A DNA stretch of 64,000 nucleotides from Protopterus annectens. Taxonomy: Eukaryota; Chordata; Ceratodontiformes; Protopteridae. Under the pieces are notes generated by a model. That model searched no databases, was not told the DNA's origin, and worked only from the letters and a program-made list of their open reading frames with translations. Below are positions 16,690-26,570 of the stretch, one piece after another. Position 1 is the stretch's first letter. The number at the start of each line of letters is the position of its first letter. A program made the position numbers and the translations under genes. The stretch covers positions 1,867,565,439-1,867,629,438 of the forward strand of contig NC_056729.1 in assembly GCF_019279795.1 (NCBI RefSeq). The letters run 5' to 3'.

Positions 16690-17221
16690 ACAAAACAGAA
16701 ACAAGTCCAAAAACCAATGCTAGGTGCTGATGTAGTTCCACCAAAGGCACATACAAACAAAGCAAAAAATCCTGGAAGAACACCGCTGGATAACACAAAA
16801 TAGTAGAATAAAAGCTTTAATAAAAAACAAGTATAAAGGGATGAGCGCTTTCGGGTGTTAACCCTTCATCAGAAAAAAAACAGACATCAAAGCACACAAT
16901 TTAAACATACAAACTTCCAATCAGCAACTAGTAAAACACCCGCCTATTTTTTAGGGTGGGTTTCACTGGGATGACATCATTAAGACCAGGCCCCATATGG
17001 GCCATGAGTTCTATAATCCATTTAGACTCAATTAATTCAGTGAGTTGTTTGATGTCACCTCCCCTTCTCCCCAAACTAATATTAGCTATTGCCCTAAAAC
17101 TAAAACTATGTGTAGGATTATCTTGAATATGTCTAAGTAAGGACATTACGCTGATCTCCATTCCTAATGGCAGACAAATGCTGTAGGATCCTAACTTTAA
17201 ACATATTATTGGTTTTGTCCA
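16690..17221 (-). repeat. PLE1 pseudo-LTR, minus-strand arm of inverted pair
   Basis: Reverse complement of 17848-18350 with few differences. It contains the last 90 or so codons of the endonuclease (open at 17254-16928, with one inserted base near 17146 relative to the other arm), the 3' region with the ribozyme-like motif, and a TTTATTAAAGC motif, and it runs into ORF1. The homology stops abruptly at 17221/17848. Confidence 0.85.
16838..16874 (-). ncRNA. Hammerhead-ribozyme-like motif, PLE1 minus arm
   Basis: On the minus strand: CTGATGA (16872-16866), one A, a 4-bp stem II GGGT/ACCC with loop TAAC, GAAA (16852-16849), self-complementary GCGC (16848-16845), then T-C, the expected cleavage dinucleotide. 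Stem I is weak (about 2 bp), so activity is doubtful as a monomer. Penelope-like elements are known to carry hammerhead motifs in their pseudo-LTRs. The extra A before stem II departs from the standard core. Confidence 0.6.
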
Positions 17222-17305
17222 CGCTATACCTTCCCCAACATTGTAGAAGGACAACTAGGCAGGATATCTAGAATATGCACAGAAGATTCTTGTTTTGAAG
17301 GGGAA

Positions 17306-18136
17306 ATGGATAAGCTGAGAGTTTTTTTTCAAGAGAGAGGTTATAGGCAAGATATGGCAAATAAGGTTGTTGATAGCAGCAAACATAAAAGGAGGCATGT
17401 GTATAGACCTTGGTTGCACCGTTCAAATAATGAGCATTTGATACTCCCCCAAGAAGGCACTAACCATTCTAAACATAAGGTAATGTTCACATATAGCAGT
17501 AACATCAGAGATATAGGTGAAATAGTTAAAAATAATTGGAATGTTTTGGTTAGTGACGATAAGATTAGGAATTTAGTAGGACCTAGTCCCTGCTTTGGAT
17601 ACAGGAAGAATACAAGTTTGAAAGATTTGTTGTATGGAGAACATTCCACTAAAAAATTAAACTTTAAGTCACAAGCTGGCACTGTGCCATGTGGCATATG
17701 CAAGGCCTGTGTTTATATAAATAAGAATCCTACTTTTTTACACCCAGTTACAGGTAAAACTTTTTCTTTAAAAGCTAGGGCTACTTGCAGAACGAAGGAC
17801 ATTGTTTATTTGGCAGATTGTGGTTCCTGCCCGAGCTTTTATGTGGGCAAAACCAATAATATGCTTAAAGTTAGGATCCTACAGCATTTGTCTGCCATTA
17901 GGAATGGAGATCAGCGTAATGCCCTACTTAGACATATTCAAGATAATCCTACACATAGTTTTAGTTTTAGGGCAATAGCTAATATTAGTTTGGGGAGAAG
18001 GGGCGGTGACATCAAACAACTCACTGAATTAATTGAGTCTAAATGGATTATAGAACTCATGGCCCATAGGGGGCCTGGTCTTAATGATGTCATCCCAGTG
18101 AAACCCACCCTAAAAAATAGGCGGGTGTTTTACTAG
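17306..18136 (+). CDS. Penelope-like GIY-YIG endonuclease domain with RT C-terminal linker
   Basis: The 276 residues are the C-terminal part of a Penelope-like polyprotein. The endonuclease would nick target DNA to prime reverse transcription. Features in order: a linker with FTYSSNIRDIGEIVKNNWNVL; a Cys pair region PCGICKAC (about residues 128-134); the GIY-YIG core as IVYLADCGSCPSFYVGKT (about 166-182); VRILQHLSAIRNG with the conserved Arg; and LIESKWIIELM with the conserved Glu (about 245). It ends naturally at KNRRVFY. The frame is intact, but the upstream RT palm is missing because the copy is 5' truncated near 17255, so this start is only the first ATG in the fragment. Confidence 0.85.
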   Translation: MDKLRVFFQERGYRQDMANKVVDSSKHKRRHVYRPWLHRSNNEHLILPQEGTNHSKHKVMFTYSSNIRDIGEIVKNNWNVLVSDDKIRNLVGPSPCFGYRKNTSLKDLLYGEHSTKKLNFKSQAGTVPCGICKACVYINKNPTFLHPVTGKTFSLKARATCRTKDIVYLADCGSCPSFYVGKTNNMLKVRILQHLSAIRNGDQRNALLRHIQDNPTHSFSFRAIANISLGRRGGDIKQLTELIESKWIIELMAHRGPGLNDVIPVKPTLKNRRVFY

Positions 18137-18350
18137 TTGCTGATTGGAAGTTTGTATGTTTAAATTGTGTGCTTTGATGTCTGTTTTTTATCTGATGAAG
18201 GGTTAACACCCGAAAGCGCTCATCCCTTTATACTTGTTTTTTATTAAAGCTTTTATTCTACTATTTTGTGTTATCCAGCGGTGTTCTTCCAGGATTTTTT
18301 GCTTTGTTTGTATGTGCCTTTGGTGGAACTACATCAGCAACTAGCATTGG
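17848..18350 (+). repeat. PLE1 plus-strand arm of inverted pair
   Basis: Inverted partner of 16730-17221. It includes the endonuclease C-terminus, the ribozyme-like motif, TTTATTAAAGC and a 3' end near GCATTGGTTTTTCG, where similarity with the other arm stops. Confidence 0.85.
18188..18226 (+). ncRNA. Hammerhead-ribozyme-like motif, PLE1 plus arm
   Basis: CTGATGA at 18192-18198, A18199, stem II GGGT (18200-18203) with ACCC (18208-18211), GAAA 18212-18215, GCGC 18216-18219, then U18220-C18221 as the expected cleavage site. Stem I pairs only AT with AT next to the core. Stem III has no loop and could pair between two molecules, as proposed for dimeric hammerheads in Penelope-like elements. Confidence 0.62.
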
Positions 18351-18355
18351 TTTTT

Positions 18356-19364
18356 CGACTTCACTAAGCTACACAAGGAGTACAAAGGTGCCTCAGTATG
18401 TGCAGACACTCAGACTTCACTAAGCTAACTCAAGGATTTCAAAACTAATTTGGTTGGACATGATGAATGTCAGCACACAGAAGATCTGATGATAGCACAG
18501 GTAGCAGCAGGCTAGCTTTATTGACTGGTAAACAGCATTATGCCGATATGGATGACTATTTTCTCTGCCTGGCATTATATTCAAGCTTCACAACGAGAGA
18601 ACAAACTTTCAAGATAATGACCAGAAATAAAGCCTTGAGATGGCACAGAAATAAAGGCACAGTTGGTTGCTGCTTGCCCAAAATTCTCTCTTAAGTGCGG
18701 AGGTCAGGTACAAATCTCCATGTAAAGCTATTCACCTGCCCGACAATCACATGAATGCTGGCCTTGTGGGTGTCATGGCAAAAGCAGCGACCGAATGAGA
18801 ATGATAAAATGAATTCTTATTTTCATAGCTGTTTCAAAGGGCCTTCGGGCTTAGACTCCAGATTATCTCCTTCCTGTCTGCCTCAGGTCCGACATCTTTA
18901 GACTGGTGCTTGTTCCTTGGGCCATTCTCTGATAACATGGACACAATGACAGGCAGCATGAAACGCCATAACAAGATTTAACATTCACTGCCAGTGAGCA
19001 GTTTTCTTAAACTATCCAATATGCCATCATGTGGGGTCAGTTCATGAACTATACAAGTTGTGTCATTGTAATGTTATATTCCAAGGGGTAGCTTTGCTGT
19101 CACTCTATCAGAATCAGCTTCCAGAGTTAATATTACCTTTTATGCCATTAACTTGATGTGGTATATTCATTGCAAGAACTAAATCATTTAAAAACAAGTC
19201 ACTTTATTCAAAAGATCAATGGTTGTTAACTACCTAGTAAAGACTTCTTTCAGCTGTGTTACTATTTCACTGGTGAAAGCTTTTGGCTTGCTATGTATGA
19301 TTCCTGGGGACAACATCATTTCCTTGTGGTTGCTTTTGGTTCTGAGCATTTTACATTCACTCTG
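18356..19364. other. No recognisable gene
   Basis: About 1 kb between PLE1 and the DIRS end G. The string GACTTCACTAAGCTA occurs twice (18358 and 18413). A 75-codon open frame at 18467 shows no motif. I see no repeat family that I can name. Confidence 0.5.
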
Positions 19365-19569
19365 GTAAACTATTTGAGCAAACCCGTCTACCGAAATAAT
19401 TCAAGGCCCAATCGTACCTACGCTTGATAGTGCGAGAATTAAACCTGGCACAGAACAGACAGCAAGAAACATCGTGGTCAGGGCCTAAACAAGGTAGACA
19501 GTAAGAGTGGAAATCTTTATGAAGTATTTGTTTTCCACACGATATACAATTATGAACTTTTTCTGACAT
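19357..19569 (-). pseudogene. DIRS gag N-terminal fragment (copy G)
   Basis: The first 60 or so residues of DIRS gag, starting MSEKVHNCISCGKQ, with the Cys/His cluster C8-x2-C11, H22-x2-C25-x2-C28, H33, C37, C41. It stays close to gag of B up to NYFG and then runs into unrelated sequence. The rest of the element is missing. Confidence 0.75.
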
Positions 19570-19888
19570 CGGAGGAGCAAGAAAAAGGTTTCCCCAACGG
19601 GGTACTTAGCTTGAGAAGAAAAGTAGAAAACTTCGGACTGACGACAATCAAAGCACGTTGCCCTGAATGCGCCAACCAACGACTTGCGAGCTGCTTTCCA
19701 CCGCACGGCAAGAAAGACTGGAGAAGATGGCGTCGGCTGTCAGCCTTATACCTCTGCGTTCTGACTTCAGGGTACTTGCTGGTACAGCCGACGCCGGACC
19801 CAGACTTTGGAATTCTGGCCGACCTCAGGCTGCCTGTCGGCAGGAACACCCTACAGTTATGACTGCAACAGTGAAACACGAAGAACAT
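19365..19888 (-). mobile_element. DIRS copy G, right end only
   Basis: Contains the gag start, the 5' leader (with CAAGAAAAAGGTTTCCCCAA, also seen before gag in B and D) and the right inverted repeat, with GCCGACGCCGGACCCAGAC matching the B terminus. It ends ...CACGAAGAACAT at 19888, the same end as B and D. The left 90% of the element is absent. Confidence 0.8.
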
Positions 19889-20062
19889 CTACATTTTTGT
19901 GAGAAATGAGTGACCTTTATTTTAGACGAAGCCAGATTTTGTAGCTGCAAATCTGATCTTTGATCGGACAATTGCCTAGGGTCAGAAAGTGTGCAAATAC
20001 ACATTGTGGTAATCAAACATGAGTCAACAGCTTATATGAAGTTTACTGATGAACACATTAAA

Positions 20063-20275
20063 GAATAGTTGTGTAAAATTTTACCATAACCATAGATGTC
20101 CTTCTCTTCCATGTTGCAGTATTCTTATTGTGGGATTTCCCACCTCAGGTGATCCGAATGTCAGCTCCAATACAAAAGCTTCAGCTTGGCTGTTGCAGTT
20201 CTGTGGGACGTCACATGTAGGGCCATAAACCAGGGACCTTAAATGTGACGTCTGCACACACAGACCTCAGAACTT
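20063..20275 (+). repeat. Left terminus and inverted repeat of DIRS copy H
   Basis: Left-only extension with ACCATAA at 20083-20089, then an ATGTCC-starting arm that inversely matches 24395-24565. Shared segments include TTGTGGGA, CAATACAAAAGCTTCAGC and CACACAGACCTCAGAACTT, with moderate divergence. Confidence 0.8.
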
Positions 20276-20368
20276 AAAGCCCAGCAGAAACCAGTGATGT
20301 CAGCAATAGGATCATAGTGCCATTTGGTGGATAAACTGGTCATAGGGTAATGGGGGTTAGGTGAGTTG

Positions 20369-20470
20369 GAAGGAATACTGCAACAGAAGGACATCTATGG
20401 TTATGGTAAGATTTTACACAACTATTCTATATCCTTCTACTCCTATGCTGCAGTATTCTTGTTGTGGGAG
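20369..20470. repeat. Internal complementary region (ICR) of DIRS copy H
   Basis: The reverse complement of the left end (GGACATCTATGGTTATGGTAA) runs up to ACAACTATTCTATA, then continues as a reverse complement resembling the right end (CTCCTATGCTGCAGTATTC). It has the same position, between recombinase and left terminus, as in A, B and D. Confidence 0.8.
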
Positions 20471-20503
20471 AGTACCACAGCTTAGAAGGAAGGAAGGGAG
20501 GAG

Positions 20504-21441
20504 TTAGAGGAAGCTGATTCCACGAAGCCCTGCAGGATTGCGTTGGCAAAGCCTGCACATGCTCTGGGGAATGTTGTCTAACTTGTAGTGTTTGGTGAAA
20601 GTGTAGACCATGTAAGCTGCTTCCAGGATGGATGCAGTGTCCAGGCCTTTTAGGAAGGCTCTGGATGCTGCTACTGCTCTGGTGGAGTGAGCTTTTACAC
20701 CCTGAGGGAGTGTTTTGCCATGGAGAGAGGAACATAGGCAAATGGATGTTCTGATCCAACATGCGATGGTCTGTTTGGAGACTGCCTTGCCCAGGGCCCT
20801 GGGGTGGAAGGGAATGAATAGCTGAAGGGATTTTCTTATGGATTTGGCTTTGTCTAGGTAAAACCTTAGCTGTCTGTGTACATCTAGGTAGTGCAGTATC
20901 GTCTCACTTTCATTGGTGGGACAGGGAAAGAAGGTGGGTACATGAATAGATTGGTTTAGAGACAGATCATTGACCACCTTGGGCATGAAGGGATGGTTCA
21001 TAGGGTTACCTTGTCCTTGTGGAAGGAAGTGGAAGGAGGGCAGAACATTAGTGTCTGTAATTCAGATACCCTTCTGGCTGAAGTTATAGCCACTAGCAGA
21101 AATGTCTTTCATGTGCACATTTGCAGGGTGTTCGCACTGGCAGGTTCAAATGGAGAATGTGTTAGTTTTTCTATGATGAAATTCAGGTCCCAAGGAGGTG
21201 GTATGTGTTTTCTAGGTGGCCTGATGTGCAAGACCCCCTTTAAGAATAGTTTAACATCACGTCTGGCTAGTAGGGGAGGGTCTAGAGGCAGGCAGGCTGA
21301 GACTGCTGCAAGGAGGATTTTCACTGAAGAGTATGAAAGCCTCTCCTTAACAAGCTGCCACACATAAGCAAGAACTAGGGATGGATCTGTGGTGCATGGG
21401 TCCCTGTCCTTCCCAGACACCAAGTGGAAAATCTCTCCCAT
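20504..21441 (-). pseudogene. DIRS tyrosine recombinase (copy H), frameshifted
   Basis: The N-terminal half is open at 21441-21109 (SYSSVKILLAAVSA, WDLNFIIEKLT) and the C-terminal half at 21001-20504. The middle (with RRVSEL readable near 21060) is in a third frame. HSTRA and the KHYKLD tyrosine block are kept. The Trp normally before them is lost (AAYMVYTF instead of AATWxxxHTF). At least two frame breaks make it inactive. Confidence 0.8.
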
Positions 21442-21638
21442 TTAGCTAGGTAAGACTTCCTTGTAGTAGGTTTCCTGGCCTCCCTCAGTTCTGAGAGTGC
21501 ATCCTCTGAATAATGGTGCCTGACGGGAATCAGAAGTTTATCATCCACCTTGTGGGGTAACCTGTGGTAATTGCCCTTGGCTAGATTGAGAAGTAGGGGG
21601 AACCAGTGCTGCCCTGGCCAGTAGGGGGTCACCAGCAA
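21375..21638 (-). pseudogene. DIRS RNase H tail (copy H)
   Basis: Begins LVTPYWPGQHWFPLL, the counterpart of LIAPYWPRQVWFP in A, and runs to EARKPTTRKSYLAKWERF, the start of the recombinase core-binding half. The catalytic RNase H region upstream is deleted. Confidence 0.7.
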
Positions 21639-21840
21639 GATTTTTGGTTTGTCTTTCCTGATTTTCAGGAGGACTTTCTGAATTAATGGGAATGGTGGAA
21701 AGACATAAATAAACCTCCCCTTCTAAAGATGCTAAAAGTGTTTACTCTCCAAGCTAATTGTGAGTGGGTTTTGGATCAGAAAGTCTGCAGTTGTCTGCTC
21801 TACAATAGGCTATGGCAGGTGCCAGGCATTTTGTGAACAC

Positions 21841-22303
21841 TCAGGGAGAAGTGGACAAACCAAAGGGCAATTCAGTAAATTGGAGGTGAGAGAAGGGTCC
21901 AGAAAAGCGTACAAATTTTCTGTGGGAAGGCAAAATTGGTATGCGCAGATAAGCTTTTTTCAGGTCGAGAGTGACCATGAAAGCATGGGCTGGTATTAGA
22001 GGGAGTAAACTTTGTAGGGACAACATTCTGAAGGTGGGAACCTTTAAGAATAAGTTTAAGAAGGAAAGGTCTAGAATGGGTCTCCATTGTCCATCTTTTT
22101 TGGGGATCAGAAACAGTCTGGAGTAGAAGCCTTTTCCTTCCTGCCCTGGAGGAATAGGTTCTACAGTACCCAGGCTCAGAAGGTCTTGCAGAATTTGTGG
22201 GAAGAGGTTTCTCTAGTTTCTTGGAGGTAAGGGGATGTCCCTTAAGGGTGGCCTTTCTTTCTAGGACAGGAAGTATCCTTTTTGAATTATAGCCACAACC
22301 CAT
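21841..22303 (-). pseudogene. DIRS reverse transcriptase fragment (copy H)
   Basis: Frames 22303-21872 and 22026-21841 together cover the RT from the region before the fingers to LPFGLSTSP. VTLDLKKAYLRIPI gives the first catalytic Asp. The sequence then jumps near 21780 from the block after ALPFGL to material from the far end of RNase H, so the YLDD box is gone. At least one frameshift lies between the two frames. Confidence 0.8.
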
Positions 22304-22597
22304 TTATCTGTGGTAATGATCTTCAAAAAGGGGAGGCAGTGGAAGACATGGGCTGAAAGAGGGAGGTGGGCAAGGCAGTCATGCATGGTTGGGTCCTCCT
22401 CTGTCTTGAAAGAGCTGTCTAGAGGGGGGCTGAGAGACAGCTGGCCTGGAACGGGATTATCTTCTGGTCCCTTTTCTGTGTCTGGAAGAGGTAGATCTAG
22501 TAGAGGTTGGGTTTCTCCTGACAAAAGTGGCTTTGGCAAGCTAGTTCCTGTAGTATTTTGAAATGGGAGACACCAGCAGATGCTTGATGTCTTGCAA

Positions 22598-23251
22598 TTA
22601 CTTGCTCTTCTCTTGTAGATTTTTGAATAGGTCTGCTGACTGTTTACCAAATAAGAAGTTAGGGTACAGAGGGGCATCTAAGATTTTAGACTTGAAGTCC
22701 TCTGGTAAGTGCTGCAGACATAACCAAGAATATCTTTGAAGTACAGTAGCAGAGGCTGCAGAATGTGCAGAGGCCTCTGCAGCATCATAGCTACATCTAA
22801 TGGAGTGTCTGGCCACTTGGGCAGCCAGAGATAGTTTGTAGGAGATGTCAGATTTAGTGCGGCAGTCTGGAGTAGCAGCCAGCAGAGTAGAGGCTTGGGA
22901 GACAAGGTCCAGAGCATATTTGGTCATATGGGTTTGAAAGTTGATGGCTCTAAAGGCCAATGTGGAGGAGGTGTAAACCTTCTTTCCAATTCTATCCATG
23001 GTTTTGCTGTCCTTGTCTGTAGGTAAGAGAGAGGCAATTAATCTGGATTGTTTATCATGTGCAATAGCAATCACTGCAGAGTCTGCCAGGAGTGGTTTGG
23101 CTAGAAATCTTTGGTCATCACACACTTTGTAGAAGTGATCTGACCTCTTAGGGGCAGGTGGCTTTGAATCTGGTCTCTTAGATGCAGAGGAAAAGGCATC
23201 TAGGAAGGCAGGGATGACAGGTGGAATGGCAGAAGGGGAGGGAGATTCCAC
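22598..23251 (-). CDS. DIRS gag capsid-like region (copy H)
   Basis: The 217 residues contain KTMDRIGKKVYTSSTLAFRA, the best-preserved version of the conserved gag block, followed by a helical region ending LLDAP-like (ILDAPLYPNFLFGKQSADLF). Neighbouring gag pieces lie at 22677-22261, 23636-23415 and 24052-23636 in other frames, so gag as a whole is broken. Confidence 0.75.
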   Translation of the reverse strand: MESPSPSAIPPVIPAFLDAFSSASKRPDSKPPAPKRSDHFYKVCDDQRFLAKPLLADSAVIAIAHDKQSRLIASLLPTDKDSKTMDRIGKKVYTSSTLAFRAINFQTHMTKYALDLVSQASTLLAATPDCRTKSDISYKLSLAAQVARHSIRCSYDAAEASAHSAASATVLQRYSWLCLQHLPEDFKSKILDAPLYPNFLFGKQSADLFKNLQEKSK

Positions 23252-23414
23252 TTGTAATAGTTCAAAATATCTTTTTGAGTATCAGACATTTGAGAGGTGC
23301 CCCATTTGAAGTAATCCTTCATCTTGGCTATGGTCTCACCAAAGCTCATATCCTGTGGAGGGAAGTCCCCTTCGATGGATTCTTCATCTGGGGAACAGTA
23401 CTCTTGAGGAGAGG

Positions 23415-24200
23415 CTATCTGTGAGGTGTAGGTGATTGATTAATAGTACTCTTGAGGAGAGGCTGTGAGGTGTAGGTGATTGATTCATCAGAAGATGAAT
23501 AGTAGGCCTCTTGCTCTTCTTCCCTTTCTTGTGAAGGAGGCAGAGGAAGAGAGGAGGCAGAGGCAGGCCTAGGGCTGATGACGGGAAAAGTAGATGGAGA
23601 AGATGCTGAGGGCCTAAGAGCCATGAAGGCCTGCATCAGAGATGAGGTGAAGGACTGCAGTCAGGTAGGTCTTTGGTGGGCGTGGCCAGATGTTTGGTAT
23701 TCTGCTTCTTTTTAACTGGTGTAGTCTTAGGCGTAGGCCTGGAATTGGATGCCTGGGTAAGGGAAGCGGTGTCTGGAGGAGGGATCCTGGTCAGAGGCCT
23801 GGCTGTGTCTAGTTCCCCCTCAACCTCGGCGGTAGCTGATGTTTGGGTTGGCTTCATGGACATGCTTATCGTCAACTGCGAAGCGGCTTCCTCAAAGGTC
23901 GCCAAAGTTGACAGATCTGTCGGACGTCCCTCAACTGCTAAATCGGTGGTAGCTGAAGGGGCATCCGAGAGTTGAGAGGCAGTGGAAGATGGCCTAGGAA
24001 TCTTGGCCTTCTTCCATGGAGGTTCTGTCAGTGCTTCTGAAGCAGAATCCATCTGGAGTGCTAATCTCTCAAATCATTGGTTTTTAAGGTAAAGATTAAG
24101 TGCAGCCAAACGGCTGTGCAGGGTCTTGGGTATGAAAGATTGGCAGATAGAGCAAGAGGTGTGATTGTGCCCTTGGCTTAGGCAAAAAAACACAGCAGTC
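23415..24200 (-). pseudogene. DIRS gag N-terminal region (copy H), broken
   Basis: A Cys/His cluster can be read near 24190-24130 (CLSQGHNHTSCSICQ). A Ser/Thr/Pro-rich linker follows (24052-23636), then an acidic Ser-rich piece (23636-23415). A 46-bp tandem duplication at about 23394-23486 (AGTACTCTTGAGGAGAGGCT twice) disrupts the reading. Confidence 0.65.
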
Positions 24201-24394
24201 GTGCGAATCTTTAAGGGGTATCTGGCACCCGCATTGGCCTTTGCCCTTTTTTGCTGAGATCGGCTAAGGAGTACTACAACAAACCAAGCTTAGCTAGAGA
24301 TCAAAGAGAAAACCCAATGGGGTACTTGGCTTTTCAGACGTATTGAGGTGAAGGAGCGAAGGATACGATGTGGTGGTCATCTGCGGCTGAAAAG

Positions 24395-24565
24395 TTCTGA
24401 GGTCTGTGCATGCAGACATCACATTTAAGGTCTATGGTTTATGCTACTGCTGCATGCAACTGCAACAGTCATGCTGAAGCTTTTGTATAGGAGCCAACAT
24501 TTGGTTCAGATGAGGTGGAAAATCCCACAACATGAACACTGCAACATAGGAATATAAGTACATTC
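24395..24565 (-). repeat. Right terminus of DIRS copy H
   Basis: Inverted match to 20091-20275: GTTCTGAGGTCTGTGCATG at one end, and ATCCCACAACATGAACACTG to AAGTACAT at the tip. Confidence 0.75.
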
Positions 24566-24694
24566 TACTTAACTACACTGCCAAACTCATCTGTAATGTA
24601 TTTGCTGCAGAATGTTGCCACATTCACAACATGTACTCTGTCTAACTATGCAGATGTAATTTTGTTTATATTATCTAAATGTGTGAAAACATGA

Positions 24695-25807
24695 ATGCTT
24701 GTTTCTCCAACACTGTGGCTGTATAAGCAGAACTTAAACCTCACAGGTCAGGTTTTCCTAAGATATGCTCTGTGCTCTTGTAAGTGTGACATATTCATCA
24801 AGGATACCCACACCTCCAGGTTAGTGGCACAGCACGATGCTTCAGAGATCATCCACATGCAACTAACAATGGGCAAAACTGCTATTCAAATTATAGCTTG
24901 CTACAGATCACCTGCCATGTCCCAGGACCCCTACTCCACATTCCTGGAAACACTGGGAAACATAAAGGTCCTACCAAACACCCTGATATTGGGTGATTTC
25001 AATTACCCAAACATTAACTGGGAGAACTACTCAAGTACAAACTCTCTTGCCCAACATTTCCTAGAATTTATAAACTCAAACGCCCTGGATCAATTGGTCA
25101 ACACCCCCACCAGAGGTGACAACATAATGGACCTGGTCATCACCAACATGGGTGACCGTTGTTCCACATCGGAGGTCAACCCCTCACTGATTAGATCTGA
25201 CCATAAACTAATCACTCTGGATATCCACATTCTGCCACCAGCCCCGGTCAAAGAAACCACAGAGAAAAACTTTCCAAAAGCAAACTTCACGTTACTTAAG
25301 ACCAAGGTGGGAAGTTTCAAATTCCCCATGCTAAAGGATAACGCTGTCCAAGCTGCAAAATCATTTACTAATGCACTTTACGGGCACCTACAAGAATGCA
25401 TGGATCGTGCTATCCCAAACAAAACCAAGACTCACTCTTCCAAGAAAAGGATACCAGTCTGGTGGACCCCTGCCATCAACACGCTATACAATAGAAGGAA
25501 GAAACCAGTACAGAGAAGAGTAAAATCCCAAGAAGGGAAGACATCCCTGATCAGTATCAGCAAGAAACTACGTTCCCTCATAAAATCATCCAAGGCTAGC
25601 TTCGAAAGAAAAATTGCTATGGACTCCAAAGATAACCACAAGGCATTCTTTAGCTATGTCAAGAATCTAAGTGTCAATTCTCAGATCGGCTCGGAGTTAG
25701 TGCAGAATGGCACAAAATACACTGAACCGACCGATATAGCCAACATCCTGGCAGACAGGTTCAGTGCAAACTTCACCCCCCCCTCTCACCCCCAAAAGGG
25801 CCCATAA
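24695..25807 (+). CDS. LINE E (CR1/L2-like) endonuclease C-terminal half and linker
   Basis: True LINE homology starts near 24785 (TTCATCAAGGATACCCACAC, shared with F at 33887), so the element is 5' truncated and the first 30 codons are flanking sequence. The AP-type endonuclease is seen as LILGDFNYPNINWENYSS and IRSDHKLITLDIHI, which carry the conserved Asn/Asp and His residues. This enzyme nicks the target to prime reverse transcription. A basic linker (KKRIPVWWTPAINTLYNRRKK) follows. The frame stops at 25807, just before the RT domain, where a frameshift or lost codons separate it from 25840. Confidence 0.85.
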   Translation: MLVSPTLWLYKQNLNLTGQVFLRYALCSCKCDIFIKDTHTSRLVAQHDASEIIHMQLTMGKTAIQIIACYRSPAMSQDPYSTFLETLGNIKVLPNTLILGDFNYPNINWENYSSTNSLAQHFLEFINSNALDQLVNTPTRGDNIMDLVITNMGDRCSTSEVNPSLIRSDHKLITLDIHILPPAPVKETTEKNFPKANFTLLKTKVGSFKFPMLKDNAVQAAKSFTNALYGHLQECMDRAIPNKTKTHSSKKRIPVWWTPAINTLYNRRKKPVQRRVKSQEGKTSLISISKKLRSLIKSSKASFERKIAMDSKDNHKAFFSYVKNLSVNSQIGSELVQNGTKYTEPTDIANILADRFSANFTPPSHPQKGP

Positions 25808-26570
25808 CTATAGCAGAAGAATGTAGTGCCCCAGAAATCATGGACACTCAGGTTAAAACAGCCATCTCCAAAGCCAAAAACACATCATCAATGGGACCGG
25901 ACGGTGTCCCAGGCTGTGTCCTACATGAGCTCACAGATGAACTAACCCCTCAACTAAACACACTGTTTAAACTCAGCCTCTCCACAGGCTACATGGCCAC
26001 AGAGTGGTACACAGCAACGGTTATTCCGCTCCACAAAGGTGGAGCCAAAACAGACCCCTGAAACTATCACCCTATAAGCCTGACTAGCTTGGTGTGCAAA
26101 GCCATGGAATGCATCATCTTGGATCTCATTAAGAGAGACATTGGGAACCTCCAAACACTGAACGCTACCCAGTTCGGCTTTGTTAAGGGCAGATAATGCC
26201 TCCTAAACCTGGTGGACTTCTTTGAGACAGTTACCAAGGGTATAGATGAGGGAAAGATGGTCCACACAGCCTACCTAGACCTCACAAAGTCATTTGACAC
26301 CATTGCCCACTCAGGTATTATAGACAAGCTCTCCAGCCTGAACATAAACCCCTATGTCACGAGATGGTTTGCCAACTAGCTCACATACAGAACCCACATG
26401 GTAAGAGTTATGGGAGCTAGGTCTGACTCTAAACCGGTTACAAGTGGCGTTCCCCAGGGCTCAGTCCTAGGACCCCTCCTGTTCAGCATATACTTCTCAG
26501 AGGTACAGGCAAGCACATGAGGACTATGGCTGACGAAGTTCACAGACGAGTGCAAACTAGGGGATATAAA
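24785..26570 (+). mobile_element. LINE E, first part (CR1/L2-like), interrupted by DIRS D
   Basis: Plus-strand non-LTR retrotransposon, a sister of F with many shared strings ([19 protein letters not shown]). It resumes at 31859 after DIRS D. The RT carries several stops, so it was dead or decaying independently of the DIRS insertion. Confidence 0.9.
25840..26570 (+). pseudogene. LINE E reverse transcriptase, first part
   Basis: Motifs in order: MGPDGVPGCVLHEL, STGYMATEWYTATVIPLHKGG, NYHPISLTSLVCKAMECII, TQFGFVKGR, AYLDLTKSFDTIAH (first Asp), [17 protein letters not shown], and KFTDECKLG. The active site should read FADD; here it is FTDE. In-frame stops occur at 26059 (TGA), 26194 (TAA), 26377 (TAG) and 26518 (TGA). 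The coding is therefore inactive by both stops and an active-site change. DIRS D enters 20 bp after the FTDE box. Confidence 0.85.

Larger units (their letters stand above)
15784..18355. mobile_element. Penelope-like element PLE1 with inverted arms
   Basis: Two copies of one family in head-to-head orientation. The minus copy comprises a 5'-truncated pseudo-LTR (17221-16690) followed by ORF1. The plus copy (from about 17255 to 18355) has the C-terminal RT linker, GIY-YIG endonuclease and 3' region. The arms 16730-17221 and 17848-18350 are near-identical inverted copies. Inverted partial copies and pseudo-LTRs are typical of Penelope-like elements. The polymerase core of RT is absent from both copies. 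Confidence 0.8.
20063..24565 (-). mobile_element. DIRS copy H, a third family, internally deleted
   Basis: Both termini and the ICR are present. On the minus strand: right terminus, gag (about 24200-22598), partial RT (22303-21841), a deletion removing the YLDD box and most of RNase H, the RNase H tail (21638-21375), and recombinase (21441-20504). The terminus layout equals that of A and B but the sequence differs, so it is a separate family. It cannot reverse transcribe. Confidence 0.88.
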
